Shown here: positions 33,454-43,984 of the stretch, piece by piece
Numbering within the stretch: the first letter of the stretch is position 1
Layout: the number at the start of each line of letters is the position of its first letter
DNA from: Moniliella sp. 'wahieum'
Lineage: Eukaryota; Basidiomycota; Moniliellomycetes; Moniliellales; Moniliellaceae
Assembly: GCA_003971905.1 (NCBI GenBank)
Contig: RSEE01000010.1
Location: 310,001 to 374,000, forward strand
Direction: 5' to 3'
Length of the DNA: 64,000 bases
Notes under the pieces: generated by a model
What the model was told of the DNA's origin: nothing
Databases searched by the model: none
The model's input: only the letters and a program-made list of their open reading frames with translations
Position numbers and translations under genes: made by a program

Positions 33454-34356
33454 AAGCACTGTCGGCTTGCCGTTGTGCATTGAACCACGCTGGCTTGAGT
33501 CATACTTTATCGGATTAACTTTGGCTTCTAGCGGAAGGCCCTATGCCCCCCTACACCAGACCCCACTCTGCGAGGGTTGGTACCACGCCAATGACATGGC
33601 TCGTCTGCATGGCCATCCTCTGATATTCATTCTGTAGTCGGTGCCAATCTCATGGGCGAGTTATGAACTGGCATCGATCAACACATGTAGCTGTAGGATG
33701 GATGACATGACTAGCTAGGATGGATGCCATGACTAGCTGTATCGAGGCAAGGGCAAAACTTCCATTGTAACTGGTGTCGTTGGTTCGCACATAAAACTTT
33801 CATCGTCCAACAGTGTGAGCCATGCATTCAATAGGTAACCACAACAATAATGAATGGTTACCGAAATCCCAGACGGCAACTTGATCTGCCCCCATTTTTC
33901 AACGCACGCCGTGGAAGCAGACGTGCGCGCCAAATTAGGGGGTGGGCTGTCGACCTTCCAGGCCAAATCGAGCCACGGCATAGGCCCGGTGCAGGAGGAG
34001 GTTAAGCGTGCCACTGGCAATGGAGACTCACACAGTAAGCTGTTAGAACTGTCGGAGGCTCGATTCATCGTCCAAACAATGAGGTCATGCAAAGGAAAAG
34101 GTATGCATGCCATGAAGCAATGGCGGGGTGGTGCAGGTGGTCGATGGTGGAGTCGGAGGATGAAGCGTCAAAATGCAGCAGAAAAAACGAACAAGTAGTC
34201 ACGGGCGGAATCAACTGTCCTTATTTTTTGGCTGCTTGGGCGGAATGATACCGAGCTCCACAATCGGATTTACCCACGAAAAAACCAACTGCTTGCTTCG
34301 ACTCGGAAAATAGATCAAGGGTGGCTGGAAGAATCAACGGTTCGCCTTGACACAAA
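33454..34356. other. Spacer between RPS15 and tRNA-Ala
   Basis: About 900 bp. It holds the RPS15 3' region and a repeated TGGATGACATGACTAGCT-like pair at about 33700-33738. Open frames up to 126 codons lack any recognisable domain and overlap on opposite strands. Confidence 0.45.
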
Positions 34357-34428
34357 GGGCGGATAGCTCAGGGGTAGAGCGCTTGCTTAGCATGCATGAG
34401 GTCCGGGGTTCAATTCCCTGTTCGTCCA
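34357..34428 (+). tRNA. tRNA-Ala (anticodon AGC)
   Basis: 72 nt and intronless. The acceptor arm (GGGCGGA with TTCGTCC, discriminator A) pairs fully, allowing two G-T pairs. The D arm is GCTC/GAGC and the T arm is CGGGG with loop TTCAATT and CCCTG. The anticodon loop TTAGCAT gives AGC, read as IGC for Ala. The anticodon stem CTTGC/GCATG has one T-T mismatch at the second pair. A TTTT RNA polymerase III stop follows at 34432-34435. Confidence 0.93.
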
Positions 34429-34808
34429 AACTTTTGCCATGAGAAGGACATTCATGCCTTTTTGCGTCATGACTGGAATTGACGGTTTTTTGGAGAAAGA
34501 ATCAGTCCGTACAAGATTGCGCATCCCGCAGGACAAGTATTTTTGGTCCAAAAACGAGATCTCTGGTAAGTGCCGTGCACAAAACCCCTCATCGACCTCA
34601 TTTGGCAGGCGTGGCATAAAATGGTTTGGAGACAACACGATGTGTGACACCGTAAAAGGTGCACAGGGGAAGATTAGGATAAGGCGGGAGATAAAATGAG
34701 GGTAGACAGAAGGGGTAAAAACATTCCCCATCGGAAGGCAAGCCTCTTGGGGGAAAGGATGCGCTATTTATTCGACGGTCAAACGAGGAAGAAACTGAGG
34801 AGGCAGCA
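34429..34808. other. Spacer between tRNA-Ala and PEX7
   Basis: About 380 bp. It begins with the polymerase III terminator and is otherwise the 3' region of PEX7. I see nothing else. Confidence 0.45.
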
Positions 34809-36060
34809 TTAAGGGGATGCGTTCCAGATCTGCACGGTACTATCCCATGCCGTGGTGGCTACCTTATTGGGAGTAAACAGCGCCCAAGATGCGCCCAGGA
34901 CAAACTCAGTGTGGCCAGTGTAAACTTTCGCCAAGGGTTTCCACCGTGAGGTATCGCCGGTGAGGCCGGAATACCGGGCGTATGCAGCGTCGACGCAGCT
35001 TGGGAGGTAAATTTCCAGCCTGGTGCCCCTGGGGGAGGGGCAGCTGTAGCGTTCCAAATTCGGGCCGTCATATCGTACCCTCCGGAGACAAGTAGGTCAG
35101 AGGAGTGGGGGACCAAGCGACCGTGCGAACCGCATAGTCATGCCCAGCAAGCACACCGGTAGGGGCACTGGAGGCAACTGAGTTGCGCAAATCGTATACT
35201 TTGACCAGCCGATCGGTAGCGCCCGTGGCAATGGTCATAGACCGATACTTGTTCCAATCAAGCGACAAAACTTCACCCCCGACATGAAGTTGAACTGCTG
35301 GCCGTGCTGGCGGTGCACCAGGCCCACCTCCAGTACGCATGTCGAATAAGCGCACGTGCCCGTCCCCACATGCCGAGGCAAATACGGTAGGTGTATGAGG
35401 GGACCATTTGGCTGCGTAGACACACCCTTCATGGGCAGTAAACGAGGCAATCGAAGTAGCTTGTTCTGGATGCCAGAGGCGCACACTGGCGTCCCAGGAG
35501 GAAGTGAGGAAGAGTTGCTTGTTGATATTGTTCCAATCCAGACCAAAAACCTCTCTGGAATGCTCGTGCCATGCGTGCACCGGGTGGTCCCGCAGGTGAA
35601 TATCCCACAGATGTACCCTCCCGTCTCCTGCAGCCGTAGCGACCTGATTCTCGTGAGCCTCACTCCAAGCAACAGCGTACAGGCCATCTTGTGTGTCGAA
35701 TGCGTTCTCAGTCTTTGCCCCTGTTGCAGCAGGAACAGAGACAGATGGAGTGGGCGGCGAGAGGCCAAAAATATGTAGCCGTCCATTGCCCACCAGTCCA
35801 TAGTTCGCCGCCCCTACAGCCGCAAGGCGACCTTCAAAGAAGGGGCTCCAGGCAATTGCATACCCTGCAAACCCAGGGGTGGGGAGAATCGTGGTGCCAG
35901 GGGGAGCAGGTGTCCTGCGTGAGGCTGCTGGAGAAGGCTTTAAGGAAGCAGCTGCACCCCCAGGGGGCAGTGGACCTGGAGGGACGGCAGAGGCGGCGGA
36001 GCTAGCCCCTGGTGGAGCACCGACGGGGCGCGAGGGCGGAGGCGGAGGCGGGCGGGACAT
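34809..36060 (-). CDS. PEX7: Peroxin-7, PTS2 receptor (WD40)
   Basis: WD40 receptor that carries proteins with the N-terminal PTS2 signal into peroxisomes. The start is at 36060. A Pro/Ala-rich head of about 65 residues precedes the family start FAGYAIAWSPFFEGRLAAVGAANYGLVGNGRLHIF. WD repeats end at HLWDIHLRD, VRLWHPEQA, VRLFDMRTG, VKVYDLRN, ARIWNATA and VQIWNASP. The Pex7 hallmark before the last blade, TGHTEFVLGASW, is present. The frame breaks twice: in a C5 run at about 35107-35111 (six C restores WSPHSSDLLVSGGYD), and once between about 34970 and 35050. With both repaired the protein is about 416 residues. The proline head is longer than in yeast Pex7. Confidence 0.88.
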
Positions 36061-36795
36061 GATGAGTGGTATTTGCGATCGATGGCGGTGGATGCGGCAA
36101 CTGAGTTATGGCAATCCAGGTTCGAGTGGCTGAGGGAAGGTGGGTGTTGATGGTACAGCTGACGGTGCTGAGTGTGAGGTGTTGATGTACTTAAAGAGTC
36201 GGTCGGCAGCCCCTTGCCCCCCCGCCCGCTCCCACCACTAAACGATCGACGGCTCTCAGGCGAGGCTAGGCGGATTTGCTTCCATCTGAGACTGTTCTCG
36301 TGGCGCAACAGGATTAATTACGTTGTGGGCTACATGAGAAAATGGCATTTTTCAAACTACGCCGTCCTTTCTAGGCCCACACTCCCCCCTGTAGTGCCCC
36401 CACCAACACCGCTCAGAAAGCACTCAGCTTGAGCTGTTCAGGCTGAGGAAGTACCGAGCATCATCGCATTCTCACAACCGCATTGTTCATGGCATACGCG
36501 TCAATACGGCGTGTGCACTGCAAAAAACGTCACCACAGAAAATCATTCACAGGCGTTATATGGCTTTCACCCTCTGATAACACATAACCCCGCTGACTCA
36601 CCCAAGGAAGAGGCAATACCAATGAGAGAAAGAGACTTGTTGCATCACCAGGGGAGGGAAAAGCAAACCGTGACGGTAGACTATATGGAGGTGTGGAAGG
36701 AGGTATATGTTCTCCACAAGCAGAGGAAGAAAGAATACAGGGAAATGCAAAAAAGAAATGTGGAGGGCCAGGGATAGGAAAGTAGTATCACGTGC
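36061..36795. other. Spacer between PEX7 and the syntaxin gene end
   Basis: About 735 bp holding the PEX7 promoter and the syntaxin 3' region. An 88-codon plus-strand frame (36511-36777) has no recognisable domain. I see no supported gene. Confidence 0.45.
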
Positions 36796-38074
36796 TCAAA
36801 AGGCCGTGTCACCAAAGGATCGGGCGACTTCAGTACGAGCATGATCTTGCGCTACCTCCATCCAGCGTTTGGCGAATCCAGTCGGATTGTGTGGCTGCTC
36901 AACAGCAAGCCGGACCCCAATAATGTCAAGAGACGAAAGGGATAGTGAACGGCGGTGGTTTTTGTTGTCATTGTCGTTGTCATTGTTATTGTGATTGCTC
37001 TTGCACATTCCACTACTGCAGATGGACACAATGACGACAATGATGATGATGATGACTAGGACCACACCAATGCTAAAAGCAGGTCAGCTTTTTCATACCG
37101 AGAAGAATTTGAGATACTCACATGAAGCACTTCTTGCGCTTTTTGCGGGCGCTGCGAGCCGAGGTGACTGCCCTAGTTGTATGATCATGCCCAGTCTCCA
37201 TGTTCTGATATGTGCTCTGGGCGTTGGAGGTGATCATGTCCACTTGCTCATCCTGTTCCGACAGCAGTACATCCACATCGTTGAACAGCTGTGCCAGCTC
37301 AGCCATGGTCTCTTCAATCTTGCGAATTTCGGCATGGCGATCTTGTACTTGCTGCAATACATTGGTAGCCTCGCCATGACGGTTGCTGCTCATGAGGGCC
37401 TGGGAAAAGAGGGCACCGTTGCCCTCGAGAGCAGCTTCCACTTCTTCTGTGCTAGCATCGGGCTTGATCACACGGAATTGGCGCTCAGCCCGCGCACGAA
37501 GCTTGCCTCGGTACGAAGACTCGAGTTCAGTGTAGCGCTGCACATGGCTCTTGAATTTGGTCCGCAGCGCCGCTACCTGACTCTCTTGAGTTTGGCGATC
37601 GCGCCCATCGGGAAGCCGGTTGGCTTTGGTGGCCAAAACTTGGATCTTGTTTTTGGTCGCATTTGAGAGTTGGCGTGCAGAGGAGGCGGCGGCATCAACA
37701 TCCTCTTGCGCCATGCGTTGCGAGTCATCGTCCAAGTTGGCCAGGCTGTCGTCCTGAGCGCGTTGCACGCGGGCTATCGCATCGTCCATGGCCGACAGAG
37801 CATTCTGCACCTCGGTCACTTCATCCCAGAAGGATCGGGTCTGGCCTTCTGACTTGAAAGAAGTGAGTTCATACGTATTCTCCCCAGGGGCTGAGAGAGA
37901 AATGCGCGACTCGTACTTGGCGTCATCGTCAGTAGGGGCATATCCGTAGCCGCCGTAGCCATAGGAGGATGGGTCCTCGTGGTAGCCGTCGTCACCAATG
38001 GGCGCGTAGTCCGACTGGGTGTATCCGACGCCACTTTGGCCATGGCGGATGCCGGCCAGACGGTCGCGTGCCAT
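36796..38074 (-). CDS. SSO1: Sso-type plasma-membrane syntaxin (Qa-SNARE)
   Basis: Qa-SNARE for fusion of secretory vesicles with the plasma membrane. The start MARDRLAG is at 38074. Exon 1 is 38074-37122 and exon 2 is 37072-36796. The 49-nt intron (GTGAGT, TTTTAG) sits just before the membrane anchor. Residues about 1-90 form a Tyr/Gly/Asp-rich head, then a three-helix Habc region, then the SNARE motif (about 235-300: HAEIRKIEETMAELAQLFND, LLSEQDEQVDMITSNAQSTY) with the central Gln in SEQDEQ. A basic stretch (ARKKRKK) and the anchor IIGVVLVIIIIIVVIVSI follow. About 70 residues then continue past the anchor, including an NNNDNDNDNKN tract. Typical syntaxins end within a few residues of the anchor. 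Total is about 409 residues. The frame is unbroken. Confidence 0.88.
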
Positions 38075-39723
38075 GGTGGATGGTTGGTGGTCTGCGAAAC
38101 GCGCACGCTTGAGATGGGGTGGTGGCAAGCGAGGAGTGCGGCGCCGTCTCTTTTGGGTCTTGTTGCGCATTGCGCCACAGCCGCAGCGCGATGCCCGCAC
38201 CGAAGCGAGCCATAAGCACCGCATTTGCCCTGTGGCAGGCGCAGTGCCCCGGCTGCCCCGCACCGCCGCATCCTCCTCCATCCGTGCGAGAGGCGGGGCG
38301 TCCGCAGCGGAGCAGTGTGGCTGTGGCCTCTCGTTGCCGCGTATCCGGCGACGCTTAGCCCCAGGAGTCCAGCGTCCATCGACCAGGATTGCATCTATGC
38401 GTCATGCGTCATGCATCATGGACCACAACTCAGTCGCCCGCAAAAGGTGTATATAAAGCACGCATCATGCGTGGGATCCAAGATCTAAGTCTCTGAGAGG
38501 CCTGCGTCGGGGATCCGGTGACCCACCATGCATCAGTGCATCACCCATGTCGCTGTGGGCGACGGTACCATCACCGTAACCCGTCACCAGCCTTACTGGA
38601 TAAACTACCAGAAGCCCATCCTAGTCGCGCACACCTCTGCAGGGGGCGAAGAGGAGGAAGGTGTGGCGTTTTGATGGCAGAACTGATGGATTAAGCGAAA
38701 CTTATTGTAGCACTGAGTACTGAATGAAAGTGGGGTAGTCTCAGCACAACTCTTCTTTTCATTCATCTCAATCCCCTCTCAATCTCAAGTGACGTTCAAC
38801 TGAGCGTTCAACAAGTTCAATGTTCAACTTGAACTCGCAACTACATCTCCCTCCGACAAACATACCGCATTGTTTGTCCATTTGTTTACGTCGGAGACCT
38901 TTCGCTTGAAACCTTCCACGTAGAAGAAGGACTACAAGGCATCGTGCTCCAGTAAAAGGTGACGAGGTGCCACAGTGATGACATGCCAGACATGTCAGGC
39001 CTCACAGTCTGAGGACCGAGCCTCAGGGCCTCAGGGCCTCAGACCTCAGTATGCTATGAAGCTTGAAGAGCATAGAAGAAGGGGATCGGAGAGATCCGAG
39101 TGTGGCTGACACGCTGAAGGGTGGAACGCGCCCATGTCACAGTGCCACTCAAAAAGCACTCTACTATCTCCGCTGTGCTGTCTACGCGAGAGACTGTGAC
39201 ATGTGGCATGTGAACTGTGAACTCACAGCGCGGGGGCGGAGCGCCTTTAAGCTCTAAGCTTCACGGCCGGGATGCCGTTGGGTCGGAACCAGGCACCAGC
39301 CGTTTTATGCGGCAGGCTGGGCAAACGGACAGATAATGTGCAACTGTCGATAATCGACTCGATAACGGCTGTGCGAGCATCGGCCATCGGGTGGTTGCAG
39401 TCCTTGGCGCGCCCCAAGCGAGGGTGGCGCGGGGAACGCGGGTAGAGGCCCGGCGACTGATAGATCAACATTGCAATTTTTTTGTCGGTTGCCAGCTGCT
39501 GGTCACGATTAACTTTGCTGCGGGGTGGGACGTTGGATGCTGGTCAAGACGGCCTGGACAGCGAGCCTGATATTGATACCTGTACTTACCCATCGACGGA
39601 TAATCCTATTCCAGATCCCAGCCAGCTGCTTCCCCACTCCAGTGTCTCTGCCACCGCCTCCGTAGCAACCACTCTGCCGCCTCGCGGCCCGTCGTGCCGA
39701 CGTGCTCTGGGTGCAGTCCGCCG
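38075..39723. other. 1.65 kb divergent spacer between syntaxin and the zinc-cluster gene
   Basis: Shared upstream region with heptad runs at 38397-38420, 38790-38835 and 38985-39060, and a TATATAA at about 38450. Frames are short. I support no gene. Confidence 0.5.
38397..38420 (-). repeat. Heptad run ATGCGTC/ATGCATC
   Basis: ATGCGTC at 38397-38403 and 38404-38410, then ATGCATC at 38411-38417 and ATG, all abutting. This is the C-type form of the G plus ATGCAT heptad. Confidence 0.85.
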
Positions 39724-42700
39724 ATGACTGTGTCTTCAAATCGCCCCCTCCCCCCGGCCCGTCCAGATCAGTCCAGCACTGTGGCAGCTGGACGTTCCCG
39801 GCGTGGCCGCGGCCGCAAGCCCGGCTTGGGTGCGAGCACGCACATCCCCCGCCCAACTCTTTCCTCTCAGCCTTTTCAGCTTGACGATGACGATGACAGC
39901 GACGGAATGGCCGATGCCGATGCCGATGTCGAGGCTGGGGCCAAGCGCAAACGCAGCAAGGTTGGCCGCGCTTGTCTGCCTTGCCGCCGCAAAAAGGCCA
40001 AATGCGACAGCGATGGAAAGGCACCATGTCACCGCTGCCTAGTAGCTGCTGCCAGTTCCCCCGGCGGACAAGACCCCGAGGTGGCTCGGCTCAACGCCAT
40101 AGCTGCGTGTCGCTATGCCGAGATGGAAGATAAAGCTGCTTATTCGCGCCGCTATGTCGAGACGCTCGAGGCTCGCCTTGCGCGAATGGAGCAGTTTGTT
40201 GCGGTCCTGGCCCCAACGTTGAGCACATCTGCCTTATCTATGGCGCGTGAGTTGGGGTTGCTAACCGGTTCGCCTCCCACCTCAACTTCCGCCGCTGCAC
40301 TTCCGTCATCAGCCCAGCCGACTACCGTTCCAAAGCGGTTACAAGCCGACACGAGCGAAAGTGGGAGCGGGAGTGCCACACCGGCCCCTCCTGTATTTGG
40401 TGAAACACAAGGCTTAGCCACCCTTTCTGCTGGCCGTATCCATTTTGACTCTAATCACACTTATTCACGCTACTTGGGACCTTCCTCAAGTGTCACGCTC
40501 GTCATGGACGCTGCCTCAGCCTTGACTGGAGCTGGCGCGTTTGACACAGACGTTCCCGGAGAAGCAGAAGGTACTCGAACTGACTCCAATCTCTTGCCAC
40601 GTCGCCTCTCATCCGGCAACGACTTGGGATTGGTACGAAAGTTGAGTGCCTCGGCGGAGGACCCTGACGCCTATGTTGACGCGATCGATGCATATTTGCT
40701 CTACGCGTTGAGCCCGCTGCATGTCCGACCCCCCCCTCATCGTCCTCAACTCAGATCAGCCAGATCGGATGAGCTTCCTCCCCTGGCTCAGGTCGCAGTG
40801 CATTTCAACTCGGCTGCTGATGCCTTTGCTAACGCGGCAGAAGCGCGAGGCACGCCCGCGACTGATCTCAAAAACTTGCCCAAAAGCCTTGCCGATCGAC
40901 TGTGGGACACGTACATCAACTTTGTGCATCCGCTTTTCCCCATTTTGGATCCTCACGCTCTTCGACGACAGGCCGAAGCGATTTTCTTCGTCGATCAATC
41001 GGGCGCTCATCCTACCAATACGTCACCTCCACAAGATGCACTGGCCACCGACCCCATGCTAGTGGCTAACGTGCTGGCCGTCTTTGCTTGTGCGTCACGT
41101 GTGTTGGGTGCTCATGAGCCACGGGTATGCCCTCCTGTGCCTCCTCAACGCACTTACCCATCTCGGCCCCCCTCCAAAAGCCGTCCAGGCACGTCTCCTC
41201 AGCCATTCTCTGGCGCAGGCACATCCGTCGACCATGAATCGGGCAGAGACTTTCTTTCACCTCACGACATTTCGGCTGCTGGCCCTGTTGCCGATGGCGC
41301 GAGAGGCCAAGTTGATGGCACGTTAGCGGGACTCCATTTCTTTGTGCAAAGTGAACTCTTGTCGCTTCATACACTTAGTGCCGGTCGCATCTCACTGGCA
41401 ATGATACATTGCATTGGACTGCGGGCTTACTACCTCGTCTCATCCAATTGCGCCGCTCGCGCTTGGATCATCATGGGACGTGCCATGCGCTTGGCCCAAG
41501 ATCTGGGATTGCATCGCGATCTGGACTTGACCTCGTCCCAGCCCGCTCCCATCCGAGCCAAGGAGATGTATTGGAGCCTGAGCTGCGCAGACGGACGTGG
41601 TGGTGTGTCTATATGATGGACCGTATCTTATCGGTTTCCCTCGGACGTCCATTTGGAGTGGCGGATGAGAGTGTGGACCAGCAATTGCCCCGGGAGCCTT
41701 TGATCCCATTCAATGGACCCAATGCCCCCTTGCCCCAGGGCAAAGGGAAGAGCAACATGCTCGGGTCGGTCGAGGGGTTTAACGAGATGATCAAAATTTC
41801 TCGTTTGATGGGCCGTGTAGCTCGCAACGCCTTTGTTCGTCAACGGCGCGGCCGCCTTCGGGAGCAACATCAGTCTCACCTCTCGTCCCGCAAGACTCAG
41901 CCTGATGCAAGGCAACCGCCACCCAGCGACCCTGAGCTGGAGGATGGTCGACCAATATCGTCAGCTTCGGGAGAAGAAGAAGGATCGCGGTCCAATTCTG
42001 AGTCAGACATGGAATGGGACCAAGAAAATGGAATGGAAGCCATTCCTCCTCTCCATGACGTACGTGCCCTACACCGTTGGTTTGCCGCAGTGCCCGACCA
42101 GTTCAAACATGCTCAAGCCCAAGTGCGCGTGCAAGAGAAGTCGGAGCCCAATGGTCTTTCGACCCGCGTTGCCGCTTCAGTTGAGGATACTGGGGATGCA
42201 ACAAAACATTACCTCGCCCTCCAGTCATGTGCTGCTTCAGTTATGGTGAGTTTCTTATACCCTGTTGCGGCTGTTGGCCCGGGTAGGACTGACGTTCTGG
42301 TTATTTTGGGTACAGTACCGTCAAACAATGCTTCTCACCCAGCGCTCTCTCATCCAGTCCATCTTATCCGGTTCAGTAGATTATGCGCGCGGCATCAAGG
42401 AACACATCAGTGTCTCGGCCACTACGCTTGAGGAGGAGGAAACTGTTTTGACAGAGTGCCGCAAGACCTCCATGACGCTCATCCGTTCCGCCACCACAAT
42501 TGCCGCCACCCTCGCCGCCTCGCCATATTTGCTCGAATATGGGCAGCAGCTCCTAGTCGCAGGAGGATACCTTGCGCTTACAGCTTGGAGGCGCCACCTG
42601 CTCTCTCTTCAAAAGAACAAGTCGACCTTGCATTTGCCATCAGAAAAACCCGATACCCCTTCTTGTTTTCCTAGCAACGAGACCCCCGCTGCTTTGCTCG

Positions 42701-43520
42701 GCGAGGCGGCGTTGGCTTGTGATGCGCTCCGACGTCTCGAGCTCGCGCTGCCTGCGGCGGCGGTGTTAGGGCGGGTGCTCCACTCGCTTGTGGACAAGCT
42801 GCGGAGAAAACTTGGCTCCGCTTCGGATTTGACTGGGCCACCTGACGAATCGAGGCGGAGCCACATGCCAGCTGAACGCTTGTCTCCCTCCCCTCCAGCG
42901 CCAAAGTCGGTTGGGTCGCCCATGCCCCCTCCCGTCCTTAATCAGGATGAGGTGAGTACAGGGTTGGTGGAGCCTTGGATCCTCTCTCCCAAAGTGAAGG
43001 ATGGAAAGGAAGGAACGAGCGAGCTAAGCGATGGTCTGCAGCCCGATCAATTCGGTCCAAGTGGGTCTCACCCGCCTTGGTTCCAGGACATGGGGCTTAC
43101 AGGCCCCCGTTACCTCCCGCGGCCAGTCACTTGCGCGTGTTGGCCGATGATGCAGGCGTGGGACTTCAGTTGGCTCCGTATGGCCTGCAAACGTGGAACC
43201 AAATGGTGCAAGATTCGTTGGGGTCAGTAAGCTTGTTCCCTTCCTCTTCAGCTCAGTTGGACGGAAATGGGGCGTCGCTCGGCTTGGGAGGCATTACCAG
43301 TGCCAGTTTGCTTCCCATGCTCTCGCCGTACGAGTGGGAGATGGGCAATGTGACACCACCGGTACCGCTGCCTTCTCAGGAGCATTCACTTAACCAAAGT
43401 CAAGCCAACGACCGCTTTGCTTCATCCAACACCTCGACTGAACTGAGAAGACAAGCGGAGCTTTCCATCGCGACTGGAATGAGGCCAGTGGATGATCTGG
43501 GCCGCTATCGCTTCTTTTGA
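39724..43520 (+). CDS. Zn2Cys6 fungal transcription factor
   Basis: Nuclear regulator with an N-terminal zinc cluster and a fungal-specific middle domain. The ATG at 39724 is the first in frame. An acidic stretch (DDDDDSDGMADADAD) precedes the cluster CLPCRRKKAKCDSDGKAPC-HRC, whose sixth Cys lies 23 residues further on instead of the usual 6-9. A short coiled linker follows (YVETLEARLARMEQF). The middle domain signature is RRRTWWCVYMMDRILSVSLG followed by GVADESVDQQLPREP. A 70-nt intron is at 42246-42315 (GTGAGT, TACAG); a second, in-frame 90-nt intron is possible at 42952-43041. Frame breaks lie at about 41582 (CTGGAG read as CTGAG) and at about 43100 (C5 run). It is head-to-head with the syntaxin gene. 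No target genes can be inferred. Confidence 0.87.
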
Positions 43521-43984
43521 TTGCGCCGTCGGATTGGCTTGTGGATAGCTGTGTACTATGTACTGTGTACTATGTACTGTGTACTGTGTACTGTGTACTG
43601 TGAATGTACGTTTGCAAGATATTGAGCATGCGACCTAGAGAGGCAAATGGCATAGACCACACAGGAGATGAGAGAGCACCACAAGTTAAACACAGAAGCG
43701 AGAAAGAAGAAATGGGTGAGAAAGGAAAGGGGAGAGTAAAATGGAAAGGGATGAACTTGTGGAAGAGAAGGTAGAAAGAGAAACAGGCAAGAAAGGCGCA
43801 AGAACCGTTGCAATGAACGGTATGAACAACCCAGATTCCAGGGTAAGAGATGATCGCTGAGGCACAGTTGCAATGACGTCCCAAAATGAGCCGGAAGGGA
43901 AGGGGCATGAGGCTAATTGGGCGGGGGGAGGGGGGTCTAGAGGAGATGGGCGAAAAGGCCAAAAACGTGCACGGATGTAAGGGA
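43521..43984. other. Convergent spacer with 7-bp tandem repeat
   Basis: About 460 bp between two gene ends. It contains the GTGTACT array (43551-43599). The rest is A/G-rich on the plus strand. I see no gene. Confidence 0.5.
43551..43599 (+). repeat. 7-bp tandem repeat GTGTACT x7
   Basis: Seven abutting units, five GTGTACT and two ATGTACT (units 2 and 4). It starts about 30 bp after the transcription factor stop codon. The period equals that of the palindromic heptads, but the unit is only a near-palindrome. Confidence 0.9.

Noticed and set aside
36511-36777. 88-codon plus-strand frame between PEX7 and syntaxin
   Set aside because: No recognisable domain, no clear promoter, and it overlaps the syntaxin 3' flank.
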